DNA from: CAZZNY01 sp964655935
GTDB taxonomy: Bacteria; Patescibacteriota; Gracilibacteria; BD1-5; UBA2023
NCBI GenBank assembly: GCA_964655935.1
Contig: CAZZNY010000001.1
Span: 1-64,000 of the forward strand
DNA: 64,000 bases
Direction: 5' to 3'
How positions within the stretch are numbered: the stretch's first letter is position 1; each line of letters starts with the position of its first letter. Of the stretch, positions 44,085 to 54,216 are shown piece by piece. The position numbers and the translations under genes were made by a program. The notes beneath the pieces were generated by a model. It was not told where the DNA came from, ran no database searches, and saw only the letters and a program-made list of their open reading frames with translations.

Positions 44085-44741
44085 ATGAATACTCGAGGAA
44101 ATGCTCTTGAAAGAAAATATCCACACTGAATGTCAGCACTTCCTGAAATGGAATCATTAAGCCTTGTTTGAGGGGTTTCACAAAATGTCGTATTCCTATC
44201 GAAAGTGGTAACTCAAGAGGAACTCATGGCTTTATGAAAACGACTCAAAGGAAGACATGTCGTTATTTCTCATCCATGAAATCAGAGTGTATCACCAAGT
44301 AAGGGGATATTTAAAATGTTTCATTTTGTCAGCAATAGAGTGGAATTTGAACTCACTAATTTAGTTTATTGAAAATTTATTCCAGATGTCATAACTCATA
44401 ATTCAGTTGAAGGTAATTTGAATGAAAAAGTTTCTACTCGTTTAAAGATAGAATTATTAGAAGTGCCTTCTTTTGAAGACTTAGTGAAGAAAGATATGAT
44501 CACTGCAGAAGAATTAACAGAGGCCTTTAATGATCATATTCAGAGTGGTGAAAACTTAAAGACTAACATTATTATCTCAACACTTGATAAGACACATCTT
44601 TTTCAATGAGAAATTCTTCGATTAATAGAAATCGTACAAAAATGAATGACCACTATTTCATGATGATATCAATGAGAAAAATATCGATCAGAATGCCAAA
44701 AAATTATTAATCATCTGAAAGGATTAGTAAAAGGAAAATAA
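44085..44741 (+). CDS. Unknown protein
   Basis: A 218-residue protein. The frame is open across ten UGA codons, for example in HPGNQSVSPSKG, LVYGKFIPDV and ISGGYQGEKYRSEC. The middle is beta-rich and the C-terminal third helical (EILRLIEIVQKGM). No signal peptide. It lies between two other unknown genes of similar size and composition. Confidence 0.6.
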
Positions 44742-44768
44742 TATTTATCTTACAAACCCCTAGTAAAT

Positions 44769-45410
44769 ATGTCCACAGAAGAAGTGCCCGTGGCACAATC
44801 TCTTGATGCATTCCAGATGTCAGAGCAAATATTTGAGATTCTTTCATCAGGTCTTATTTCTCCAATTAATCACGATGATCAGCTAGAATTACAGAAATAT
44901 TTCGCTTTGGAGTCAAAACTCCAAGAGTTTACTGAATGAGGTCAGAAGCAGGCTAAGATTCAGCTATTTGTAGCTGATATTGCAGGAAGATTATTAACAA
45001 GTGCCACTAAGACGAGATTAGAAGATTTGCTCGGTACTAGTCGGAGTGATATGAGAAAGATTGAACAAGATATGACTGAGATTAAAGCTTCTTGTGCTCG
45101 AAAATATCCATTGCCCCTAGCACAGATATGACAAGTATTTTTTTCGCTCGATCAGATTCCTAGGAATTTTCTTCGCATCTATGCTGATCAGTGGATAATT
45201 TGAGAGGAAGAACTATTGGTTATTATTGGTGCTATGAATAACTATTCCACATCGGTACTTCCGAGATCGAGTGCTTCTCCAGTAAAAACGAATAAACCTC
45301 AGTGATCCATTCAGGCTCGAGATGATGATTCTTGGAATAAAAATAGTGACCCTGTTACTTGAGTGCCTTTTGTTTGATTGGCATGAAATATATATGATAT
45401 TCCTGAATAG
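44769..45410 (+). CDS. Unknown helical protein
   Basis: A 213-residue, mostly helical acidic protein (MSTEEVPVAQSLDAFQMSEQ, KQAKIQLFVADIAGRLLTSA, SRSDMRKIEQDMTEIKA) with a low-complexity C-terminus. About eight UGA codons occur, several clustered near the end (VTGVPFVGLAGN). It starts 27 bases after the preceding gene. A strong terminator follows. Function unknown. Confidence 0.6.
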
Positions 45411-45434
45411 TTTCAAAAAGTTAATTTTGTATAC

Positions 45435-45468
45435 AAAAAAACTGTCGAGTAATCGACAGTTTTTTTTT
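45435..45468 (+). terminator. Rho-independent terminator
   Basis: AAAACTGTCGA-GTAA-TCGACAGTTTTTTTTT ends the run of unknown genes. It also lies in the tail-to-tail space before ppdK. Confidence 0.92.
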
Positions 45469-45527
45469 GGTATTCCGACTAAGAGAGGAAGAACTGAAGA
45501 TTCTCTCTTTCGCGGGAATGACAAGTT

Positions 45528-48245
45528 TTATTTACCAGCTTTGATAGCAGCTTGAGCAGCAGCAAGTCGAGCAATAGGCACTCGGAATGGAGAACAACTT
45601 ACGTAGTTGAGTCCTGTCTTGAAACAGAATTCTACTGAAGCTGGATCACCACCTTGTTCACCACAGATTCCGACTTTAAGTTCTGGTCGTGTCTTTCGTC
45701 CTCGTTCTACTGAGTACTCTATGAGTTGACCGACACCGTCTTGGTCGATAGTCTGGAATGGATCAGCAGCAAGAACTTTCTGATCGAGGTAGTCATTCAT
45801 GAATCCTCCGACATCATCTCGAGAGAACCCGAAAGTCATCTGAGTAAGATCATTGGTGCCGAATGAGAAGAATTGTGCAGTTTTTGCCATTCTGTCTGAG
45901 AGAAGTGCAGCTCGTGGAATCTCGATCATAGTACCGTAAAGGTATTTGATCTCAGTCACACCAAACTTAGCACAAACTTCAGCGTATATTTTATCTACGA
46001 GTTTCTTGGTAACATCAATCTCAGATACATCACAAGTTACTGGAACCATGATTTCTGGTTTTGGTGATTTACCTTCTTGAATAAGTTCTACTGCAGCTTC
46101 GAAGATAGCTCGAACTTGCATTTCAGTAATCTCAGGGTAGGTGATACCAAGTCGTACCCCTCGGTGTCCCATCATTGGGTTAGATTCATGAAGAGCTTCA
46201 CCTCGTTTTGCGATAGCTTCTACACTGATTCCGAGAGCTGACGCGAGTTCTGATTGTTTCTCAGCACTTACTGGAACGAACTCATGGAGTGGTGGATCAA
46301 GAAGACGAACGGTTACTGGAAGTGTATCCATTGTTTTCATGGTTTCTTTGTAGTCTTTCTTGACGAATGGGAAGAGCTCAAGGAGAGCTGCTCGTCTCTC
46401 TGCTACATCAGCTGAGAGAATCATTTTTCGAAGAAGGAAAAGTGGTTGTTCACTTCCTACACCGTAGAACATATGTTCAGTTCGGAAAAGTCCGATACCT
46501 TCAGCACCGTAATCTCGAGCGACTTTTGCATCAGCTGGAGTTTCAGCATTGGTTCGTACTCCCATAGTTCGGAATTTATCGACGATAGTCATGAAAGCTT
46601 GGAATCGTGGATTCTCAGAAGCATCCATAAGTTCCATAGCACCTAGGTATACATTTCCTTTTGTACCATTGAGAGTGAGAACATCACCTTCATGGAGAAC
46701 AATATCAGTTCCGTGTACTTTTGCGATTTTATTAGCGACATCTACGTGGAGAGCACCAGCACCGACGATACAGCATTTTCCCCAACCACGAGCTACGAGA
46801 GCCGCGTGTGAAGTCATACCTCCTCGAGCTGTAAGAATACCTTCAGCAGCGCGCATTCCTTCTACATCTTCAGGATTAGTTTCTTCTCGAACGAGAATAA
46901 CTTTTTCTCCTTTTCGTTGCCATGCTACTGCATCTTCAGCAGTAAATACAACTTTACCAACTGCAGCACCAGGACCAGCAGGAAGACCTTTTACGATCGG
47001 AGCTGCATTTTTTTCGATAGCTGGATTACAGATTGGGTGGAGAAGCTCATCAAGCTGAGCTGGTTCCACTCGCATAACAGCCTTTTTCTCATCGATAAGA
47101 CCTTCAGCAAGCATATCCATTGCCATATTGAGGGCAGCAGTACCAGTTCGCTTACCAGCACGACACTGGAGCATGTAGAGTTTTCCTTCTTGAACTGTAA
47201 ATTCGATATCGAGCATATCTTTATATGCTGTTTCGAGTTTTGTTCGAATATCATCGAGTTCCTTATAGATAGCTGGATATTCTTGTTCCATACTCATAAG
47301 GTGTTCGTTTTGAGTGTTTTTTGTATCGTCATTGAGTGGGCTTGGAGTTCGGATTCCAGCTACTACATCTTCACCTTGTGCATTGACGAGCCATTCTCCG
47401 TAGAATTTGTTATCTCCAGTCGCAGGATTACGAGTGAACGCAACTCCAGTAGCAGAAGAATCACCCATATTTCCGAAGACCATTGCTTGAACGTTTACTG
47501 CAGTACCCCAATCATCAGGAATACCTTCGATTCGTCGGTAAGAGATAGCTTTTTTACCATTCCAGCTCTTGAATACAGCCTTAACACCTCCGATAACTTG
47601 CTCTCGCGCATCATCTGGAAATTCTTTACCAAGACTTGATTTGATTCTTGCTTTGAAAGCTTCAGCGAGTTTCTGAAGATCTTCAGCAGAAAGATCAGTA
47701 TCAGATTTTGCTCCTACAGAGTGCTTGTATTCATCGAGCATCTCATCGAGGATTTTTCGGATTCCTTTTCCTTCAGTTGGTTCAAGACCTTCTGCTTTTT
47801 CCATTACTACGTCAGCGTACATCATGATAAGTCGTCGGTATGAATCGTAGACGAATCGTGGATTTCCAGTTTTCTTAAGGATTCCTGGGATAGTAGCAGA
47901 ACAAAGCCCGATATTAAGAACCGTATCCATCATTCCTGGCATTGATGCTCGTGCACCAGATCGGCAAGAAAGAAGGAGAGGATTCTCTGAGTCTCCATAT
48001 TTCATTCCCATGGCTTCTTCAGTTTTTTTCATCGCATCCCAGATTTGAGCATCGAGCTCAGCTGGAAGCTGACAGTTGTTTTTATAGTAGTCATTACAAC
48101 ATTCAGTCGTAATAGTAAAACCAGCAGGAACCGGGAGTTCTAGGAGACACATCTCTGCGAGATTTGCACCTTTACCACCGAGCAGATTCTTCATGTCTGC
48201 CTTTCCTTCCGTATGGTTCTTGTCGAACGAATATACATATTTCAT
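45528..48245 (-). CDS. ppdK: Pyruvate, phosphate dikinase
   Basis: A 905-residue PPDK, which interconverts PEP + AMP + PPi and pyruvate + ATP + Pi and is typical of PPi-saving fermentative cells. The N-terminal grasp domain (NLLGGKGANLAEM), SRSGARASMPGMMDTVLNIG, the phospho-His block LTARGGMTSHAALVARGWGK and the TIM-barrel end (FSFGTNDLTQM, GICGEQGG) are all intact. Unlike its neighbours it contains no UGA; all of its many glycines are GGN. The start is placed at MKYVYSFDKN; a 13-residue N-terminal extension is open but not family-like. Confidence 0.95.
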   Translation of the reverse strand: MKYVYSFDKNHTEGKADMKNLLGGKGANLAEMCLLELPVPAGFTITTECCNDYYKNNCQLPAELDAQIWDAMKKTEEAMGMKYGDSENPLLLSCRSGARASMPGMMDTVLNIGLCSATIPGILKKTGNPRFVYDSYRRLIMMYADVVMEKAEGLEPTEGKGIRKILDEMLDEYKHSVGAKSDTDLSAEDLQKLAEAFKARIKSSLGKEFPDDAREQVIGGVKAVFKSWNGKKAISYRRIEGIPDDWGTAVNVQAMVFGNMGDSSATGVAFTRNPATGDNKFYGEWLVNAQGEDVVAGIRTPSPLNDDTKNTQNEHLMSMEQEYPAIYKELDDIRTKLETAYKDMLDIEFTVQEGKLYMLQCRAGKRTGTAALNMAMDMLAEGLIDEKKAVMRVEPAQLDELLHPICNPAIEKNAAPIVKGLPAGPGAAVGKVVFTAEDAVAWQRKGEKVILVREETNPEDVEGMRAAEGILTARGGMTSHAALVARGWGKCCIVGAGALHVDVANKIAKVHGTDIVLHEGDVLTLNGTKGNVYLGAMELMDASENPRFQAFMTIVDKFRTMGVRTNAETPADAKVARDYGAEGIGLFRTEHMFYGVGSEQPLFLLRKMILSADVAERRAALLELFPFVKKDYKETMKTMDTLPVTVRLLDPPLHEFVPVSAEKQSELASALGISVEAIAKRGEALHESNPMMGHRGVRLGITYPEITEMQVRAIFEAAVELIQEGKSPKPEIMVPVTCDVSEIDVTKKLVDKIYAEVCAKFGVTEIKYLYGTMIEIPRAALLSDRMAKTAQFFSFGTNDLTQMTFGFSRDDVGGFMNDYLDQKVLAADPFQTIDQDGVGQLIEYSVERGRKTRPELKVGICGEQGGDPASVEFCFKTGLNYVSCSPFRVPIARLAAAQAAIKAGK

Positions 48246-48435
48246 ATATGCAAAAGGAGTTAATTGAATAAAAAAGAGTCCCAAATTAGAGGTGTAGCGG
48301 GGTGGGGGCGTAGGGGAATAAATCTTTTGATCTATTCTACTACTCCACTACCCAGCTATTCCACTTTTCTGGACGCTGCATTGTACTTGTTTTTTTGAGC
48401 TTCGCAAATAAATTTTATTTTTTTAGATGATATAT

Positions 48436-48469
48436 AATAGCCATAAACCAAAGTTGGTTTATGGCTATT
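48436..48469 (-). terminator. Hairpin terminator
   Basis: A 14-bp perfect stem (AATAGCCATAAACC and its mirror) lies between the Cys-rich protein gene and ppdK. It can end the former on the minus strand. The remaining 190 bases before ppdK hold a GC-rich TAGTGGAGTAGTAG-type degenerate repeat. Confidence 0.75.
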
Positions 48470-48505
48470 TAGGGTCTTAATATTTTTTATATTTTTTTAA
48501 TAATA

Positions 48506-49951
48506 CTATTTTCCTGTATGGCACGCAGCAGTTGGAGAATCACTTGCGTCTAATCTATTTATATTTCCTACCATAGCGCTTTTTAGATACATTTGTCGAG
48601 TATCTTCTGACATAAGGGAGAGACATTGCTCAGAAGTAAGATTTGTTTCGATACCTTGATTACTGGCATATTCACAAGTAATGGTCATATAACGTCCATA
48701 TGTAAGTGGTGTTCCTCCTGTTCATTTCCAGCTCCAATTTTCACAATCATTCCATTTTGAATCTATTTTTGTGAGTCGATAAGGACTAGCACACTGGATT
48801 CCATTACTCTGAAGCTCTATTTTTTTACCAGTGAGGGGATCTTTACCACAATCAAATGTACAATATCCAGGTGTGTCACTATAGTGCCAAGCATAGGTAC
48901 ATACTCAAGCATGCGTATCTTGTGCGCCTACGGCTTTTGTACATTCTCCATCCTCATCACAATCACTATTCGCATAACATACTTTCATTGGTGTAGGAAG
49001 CTTAGTACTTGTGCTCTTTGCTCATTCTGCCATTATAATAGGATATTCTCCATTTTGCATGTTTCTACATTGAGCGATATCGTTACTTATCGGAGTAGCA
49101 CCTTGTTCACACTGAATCGGTTTATGATATTCGTATACTCCACATATATCGCTTGTTATCTCTGGATTATTCGGGTCGACACACGTCCATGTAATATCTC
49201 CTCCGTATGGTGGAGTTGTACCAAAGCCTTTTACGATACCTTTTTTACAAAGTGCTGTGCTTGTAGGAACTTGTGAATAGCTGCCCCATACAGGTGTTCG
49301 GTTATAACATTTTTGATCTTTCGAACTATAGAATACTTCTGGAGAAACGAGAGTGATAGCTGTTGGGGTGGCTTTATAATGTACCATGGTTCAGTTATTG
49401 TCAGATCCGGGGAATAATCCACATTCTGGTACGATAGAATTGTTTGAGCTACCTCATTTTTTAGTAGAATCTATCGGAGTTCATGGCGAAGGAATGGGTG
49501 TGGAAATAGGAGGAGTTAGAACTCAGCTTCCATTTGCTCCACTTCCTGTCGAATTCCCTATCTCATCAATCTCTTTTAAAGTATCTCATTCCTCGTCTAC
49601 TGGTTTATTCTTAAGATCAATAACGAGTCTAATACCATCTTTCATATAAGCAAACATGGCCGATGATACTTTCATTCCTTCTCGAAATTTCTTTGCTTCT
49701 CTTTTTTCAAAAGTTCATTCTATTAATGAGAGCCAAGGTTTTTCTGCTGTATCTGTTGCATACTTTGCTTTGAGTTTATCACACAGAGAATCTGCTACAG
49801 AACTTTTAAGATTTTGATAGTTACTTGCCGAAGGACAAGTATATCATTGGAGTGGCTGAGAGAGAAAATTATCACTCTTACTTACGAGAAGGGTTATTCC
49901 TCAGAGTATGAGTAATGCTGAAAGCGAATATACAAAAAATCGCTTTCACAT
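48506..49951 (-). CDS. Secreted or anchored cysteine-rich protein
   Basis: A 481-residue protein with an N-terminal hydrophobic helix (MGKRFFVYSLSALLILWGIT), a helical region, a Pro/Ser linker and then a large Cys-rich part with more than fifteen cysteines (CYNRTPVWGSYSQVPTSTAL, TWTCVDPNN, CYANSDCDEDGECTKAVGA, CTFDCGKDPLTGKK). The ATG at 49951 is preferred over 49969 because AAAGGTG lies just before it. About ten UGA codons read as Gly. It is likely an extracytoplasmic disulfide-bonded protein. Function unknown. Confidence 0.7.
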
Positions 49952-49980
49952 AAAAACACCTTTTTCCATACAAAAAATAA

Positions 49981-50316
49981 TTAAAGAATATATTTTTGTT
50001 TTTGTCCCGACGTGCGGGAGGTATTTTTTGTTTGAGAGCGGAAGAAAAAATTAATTAATAGAATATCTGTAAACAAGGAAATAATATCATTTGATTTATC
50101 TTTGTCAAAAATAAATCAGATTAATTTGTGAGTATTTATTTCCCAAACTCGTGTCAAGTTAGAAATCGGTGATTTGTAATATATTGTCAAGATAAGTTGA
50201 TTTGTATTTTTATAAATACTATATATAGTGTCAGGGAAGTTAGATATGTCACAACATATAGTTAATTTCACCCACTTAATTTCCACTGTTTCCGCTTCGT
50301 AGAGAGGCGGATTCAT
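49981..50316 (-). CDS. Possible small protein, doubtful
   Basis: A 111-codon frame (MNPPLYEAETVEIKWVKLTI...) with one UGA, ending in TAA. The first 80 residues have plausible composition; the rest looks non-coding, and no SD is seen. The 560-base space between 49952 and 50514 otherwise holds only a dispersed repeat. Confidence 0.3.
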
Positions 50317-50386
50317 TACTATAGAAAAGATAGTGTATGAATATTGAATGGACAATAGCGGTTCATAGAAGTAAAAAAAGTGCTGT

Positions 50387-50476
50387 CATCCTGAATTCAT
50401 TTCAGAATCCCCTCAGTTACTTTCCAAAATACGAGTACTTACTGTCAGGGGATTCCGAAACAAGTTCAGAATGACG
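50387..50476. repeat. Dispersed palindromic repeat, TTCAGAAT type
   Basis: Ends GTCATCCTGAATTCATTTC and GAAACAAGTTCAGAATGACG mirror each other. An internal AGGGGATTCC matches the other copies. It lies directly before nrdD. A half-copy of the right end lies inside the AlkD-like gene. Confidence 0.8.
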
Positions 50477-50514
50477 TTATTTTCTCATTTTAATTCCTGT
50501 CACATCATCTCATT

Positions 50515-52746
50515 ATGACTATATATAAGGTTAGAAAACGTAATGGTTCCATCGTAGCTTTCGATCGAGCAAAAATCTCTGAGGCAATTAAAAAAGCGAT
50601 TATCGCGGTCGGAGGAGACGATTTCTCTTGACTTGAGGAACTCACTACAAAAGTAATTGCACGAGTAGAAAAAGATTCTGAAAATAATATCCCAGATATT
50701 GAACTTATCCAAGATAAGATTGAGGCAACACTTATTAAAGAACAGCATGATGAAGTTGCAAAAGCATTTATCGTCTACCGACAGAAACGACAAGAGGCTC
50801 GAGTAGATCAGCACGTCGTCATCGAAGTTGGAAAAACAATGGATGAATATCTGAAGAATCTTGACTGGAGAATTAATGAAAATGCTAACATCGGATATTC
50901 TATCGGATGATTGATCCTAAAAAACAGCGAAAAAATTACTGCAAATTACTGGCTCTCTCACATCTATCCGGATGAAGTCGGAAATGCTCACCGAAATGGA
51001 GATGTTCATATTCATGATCTTGGAATGTTTACGGGTTACTGCGCGGGATGGAGTTTACGAGCTCTTCTCGAAGAAGGTTTTAATGGAGTATCAAATAAAG
51101 TCGAATCGCTTCCACCAAAAAATCTTCAATCTGCTGTAAATCAAATGGTGAATTTCATCGGAGTTCTCCAGAATGAATGGGCAGGAGCACAAGCATTTTC
51201 TTCATTCGATACCTATCTCGCACCATTCGTACACAAGTTCAAAGATGAACTTCTTCAAGATATTGAGACCAATGGTTTCAAATTTGAATCAGAAGAAGCT
51301 AAGAGGGTTTACGTAGATCGAAAAGTATTCAAATTTGTTCAACAGAATCTCCAGAATTTCATTTTCAATATGAATACTCCATCTCGTTGGGGTTCACAGA
51401 CACCGTTTTCAAATATTACACTTGATTGGGTATGTCCAGAAGATCTCAAGGATAAGGCACTTTGTATGGGTGGATATGAAAAAGGGCCTTACAAGAAAAA
51501 ATTCTGAGAACTTCAAGAAGAAATGGATCTTATCAATCGTATATTGATTGAGCTCTATATCTCTGGAGATTCAAAAGGACGAATTTTCACCTTCCCGATT
51601 CCTACCTATAATATCACTGAAGATTTTCCTTGGGAACATCCGAATACAGAACTTCTTTTCGAGATGACGGCAAAATATGGTATTCCATACTTCCAGAATT
51701 TCATCGGATCACAATACAAACGAATTAAAAAAGCAGATGGAACGTATGAGACAGTCGAGAATCCTGAGGCATATAAGCCAGGAGCGGTACGAAGTATGTG
51801 TTGTCGATTACAGATGGATCTTCGAGAACTTCTCAAGCGTTGAGGTGGACTCTTTGGTTCGGCTGAGATGACTGGTTCTATCGGAGTAGTTACTTTGAAT
51901 ATGGCTCGAATTTGATTTAATTTTAAAGGTGATCTTGAGGGATTCAAAAAACAAACTCAATATCTCATGGAGGTAGCCAAGACTTCTCTCGAAATAAAAC
52001 GAAAGACTCTCACTCATTGGCTCGATGCTGGACTCTATCCATATACGAAACGATACCTTCACTCATTTAAAAACCATTTCTCGACAATCGGTCTAAATGG
52101 TATGAATGAAGCAATCCTCAACTTCACAAATGGAAAAGAAGATGTCGCGACTCCAGAAGGAATGAAAATTACTTCTGATATCCTCGAATTTATGCGAGAA
52201 ACTATGAAGGAATATCAAGAAGAAACCGGTAACCTCTATAATCTTGAGGCAACTCCAGGAGAAGGTACGACCTACCGATTCGCACGAGAAGATCAAAAAC
52301 ACCACCCTGGAATCATCCAGTCTGGTACACAAGAAGCTCCTTACTATACGAATTCATCACAACTTCCAGTAGGATTCACAGAAGACGCATTCGAAGCTCT
52401 CGAGCTCCAGAATGACCTCCAATGTAAATATACTGGTGGAACCGTTCTTCATCTCTATCTCGGAGAACGAATCCAAGATGCATCGACATGTAAAGCTCTC
52501 GTACGAAAAGTTATCTCGAATTACCAGCTTCCATACATTACGATCACTCCGACGTTCTCGATCTGTCCAAAACACGGATACCTCACCGGTGAACATGATT
52601 TTTGTCCGAAGTGTGATGAAGAGATTGGATATCACGGAGAAGAATTCGATATCGATACTCGAATGAAATATACAGATGATGATGAAAAACTCCGAATTCT
52701 CTCAGACCGTATGGTTGGTGGAATTATGGATGATGCCTCGTTTTAA
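50515..52746 (+). CDS. nrdD: Anaerobic ribonucleotide reductase NrdD, lacking the glycyl-radical end
   Basis: A 743-residue class III RNR catalytic subunit, which makes dNTPs without oxygen. It has an N-ter ATP cone (KVRKRNGSIVAFDRAKISEA), HRNGDVHIHDLGM, the active-site C176 in GYCAGW, SQTPFSNITLDWV, SMCCRLQMD, NLEATPGEGTTYRFA and the zinc site CPKHG...CPKCDE. After the zinc site come about 40 non-family residues and a stop. The expected RVxGYYRPV glycyl-radical segment is absent here and is found in the separate gene at 52932. Five UGA codons read as Gly. Confidence 0.93.
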
Positions 52747-52895
52747 GAATTAAGAATTAAGAATTAAGAATTAAGAATGTTCTTCTCTATAAGATTGTCA
52801 TCCTGAGTGTAACGAAGGATCCCTTATACTTGAGAATATTTCGAAACTTTATTTACAAGGGATTCTTCAGTCGTACCTCCCTCAGAATGACAATA
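52747..52895. repeat. Tandem AATTAAG repeat and dispersed repeat
   Basis: Five copies of a 7-base unit (AATTAAG) follow the nrdD stop directly. Then a dispersed repeat runs from GTCATCCTGAGTGTAACG (52798) to CTCAGAATGACAAT (52893). It separates nrdD from its glycyl-radical piece. Confidence 0.75.
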
Positions 52896-52931
52896 CCGTT
52901 TACATTTTACTATTTCTAACCAATTCTTTCT

Positions 52932-53117
52932 ATGTCTCCAGCAGAAATCCGCGCTTTGCGCATGCCATGTGAAATCCATACTCGTGTAATGGGTTACTAT
53001 CGTCCAGTAAGTTATTTCAATAAAGGAAAAAAAGCAGAATTCTATTCACGAAAATACTTCAAGAACGGAAACGAGGCATTTGTTGCTGAGTTCGTAGGAT
53101 GTGGTTGTGCGAAATAA
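52932..53117 (+). CDS. Stand-alone NrdD glycyl-radical domain
   Basis: A 61-residue protein that corresponds to the missing C-terminus of NrdD: EIHTRVMGYYRPVSYFNKG and KKAEFYSRKYF, with G21 as the expected radical glycine (codon GGT). A C-terminal FVGCGCAK gives two extra cysteines. By analogy with YfiD/GrcA, which replaces the damaged radical end of pyruvate formate-lyase, it would dock on NrdD and be activated by NrdG (53503-54204). It has its own ATG; no strong SD is seen. It contains no UGA. Confidence 0.85.
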   Translation: MSPAEIRALRMPCEIHTRVMGYYRPVSYFNKGKKAEFYSRKYFKNGNEAFVAEFVGCGCAK

Positions 53118-53144
53118 TCTAAAATATTAGAAATAGAAATAAAT

Positions 53145-53190
53145 AACATCCCAAAGATTTTGCCTTAAGTTGGCCAGTCTCTGGGATGTT
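53145..53190 (+). terminator. Stem-loop after the radical-domain gene
   Basis: AACATCCCA and TGGGATGTT pair around a 28-base loop, followed by CTCTTATAAA. It may be a weak terminator or a stabilising stem between two genes of the nrd region. Confidence 0.5.
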
Positions 53191-53216
53191 CTCTTATAAA
53201 AACTAACATTTTTGTT

Positions 53217-53450
53217 ATGCAAAAAATCGTTATTGGGTGAATATATCGTCACTTTAAAGGAATGGAAGTAAGAGTAATCGGGATTGCATTACATAGTGAG
53301 ACAATGGAAGAAATGGTAGTCTATAGTCACTCAGATCCTGTTAAGGGTAAAATAGCAAATACTCTCTGGGTCCGACCAAAAACTATGTTTCTTGAAACTA
53401 TTGAAAAAGGAGGAGAGAGAATTTCGAGATTTGAACTTATAAATAAATAA
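53217..53450 (+). CDS. DUF1653 family protein
   Basis: A 77-residue protein matching DUF1653: GGIYRHFKGMEVRVIGIALH, SETMEEMVVYSHSD, LWVRPKTMFLETI and RISRFELI. The fold is a small beta barrel of unknown role. One UGA gives the second Gly of IGGIYRHFKG. It lies between the radical-domain gene and nrdG, perhaps by chance. Confidence 0.85.
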
Positions 53451-53502
53451 TTTTCCTCTCATTTTTTAAATTCCAAATTCTAATATTCTAAATTTCTAGT
53501 TC

Positions 53503-54204
53503 ATGCTTATTTCCTGAGTCCAAAAAACAACCCTTCTCGATTATCCTGGAAAACTTGCGACGATTATTTTTACGCCAGGTTGTAATTTTCGTTGTGGATT
53601 TTGTCATAACGCTGAATTCGTACTTCCGGAAAAACTTAAAGAAACCGTCGATGATCTTATACCGGAAGAGATTTTTATGAATTTTTTAAAGACTCGAGTC
53701 GGTTTCTTGGACGGAGTGGTTGTTTGTGGATGAGAGCCGACTTTGCAGTCAGATTTAGTAGAATTTTGCGGTAAAATCAAACATCTTGGTTTTCTCGTAA
53801 AACTCGATACGAATGGTTGGAATCCAGATATTCTTCGTGAGCTTCTCGAGAAAAAACTTATTGATTATGTAGCGATGGATTTTAAGCATACACCGGAAAA
53901 ATTTCATATGGTTTCCGGAGTAAAAGTGGATATGGATCGTTTTTTAGAAAGCGTTGATTTACTTTTGAATTCTGAGATTGATTATGAATTTCGTACCACG
54001 GTTATCGAATGACATCATACGATTATCGATATCGAGACAATAGCAGCAAGAATTCACGGGGCAAGAAATTACTATATCCAGAATTATCGAGCAGGGAAGA
54101 CGCTTGATCCGAATTTTCGTGGAAGAAGTTTTCTCTCGCGTGATCTCCTCCTTATGAAAAATGTTGCAAAGAAATATGTGCGACATGTGGCAGTAAGAAT
54201 GTAG
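53503..54204 (+). CDS. nrdG: Anaerobic RNR activating enzyme NrdG-type
   Basis: A 233-residue radical-SAM activase. The motif CNFRCGFC (residues 27-34) binds the 4Fe-4S cluster; VVVCGGEPTLQ is the GGE motif with its second Gly encoded by UGA. The start LISGVQKTTLLDYPGKLATI is typical of the NrdG2/PflA-like group. It should place the radical on Gly21 of the separate glycyl-radical protein. It shares the nrd region and direction. Its end converges on the giant gene with 12 bases between stops. Confidence 0.9.
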
Positions 54205-54216
54205 TCACAGAAGCTG

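Noticed and set aside
46367..47639. Long plus-strand open frames opposite ppdK
   Set aside because: They are antisense shadows of the strong PPDK gene and have no family match.
52747..52931. Programmed frameshift joining nrdD to the glycyl-radical domain
   Set aside because: A TAA stop and 185 bases of repeat lie between, with several TAA codons; separate translation is simpler.
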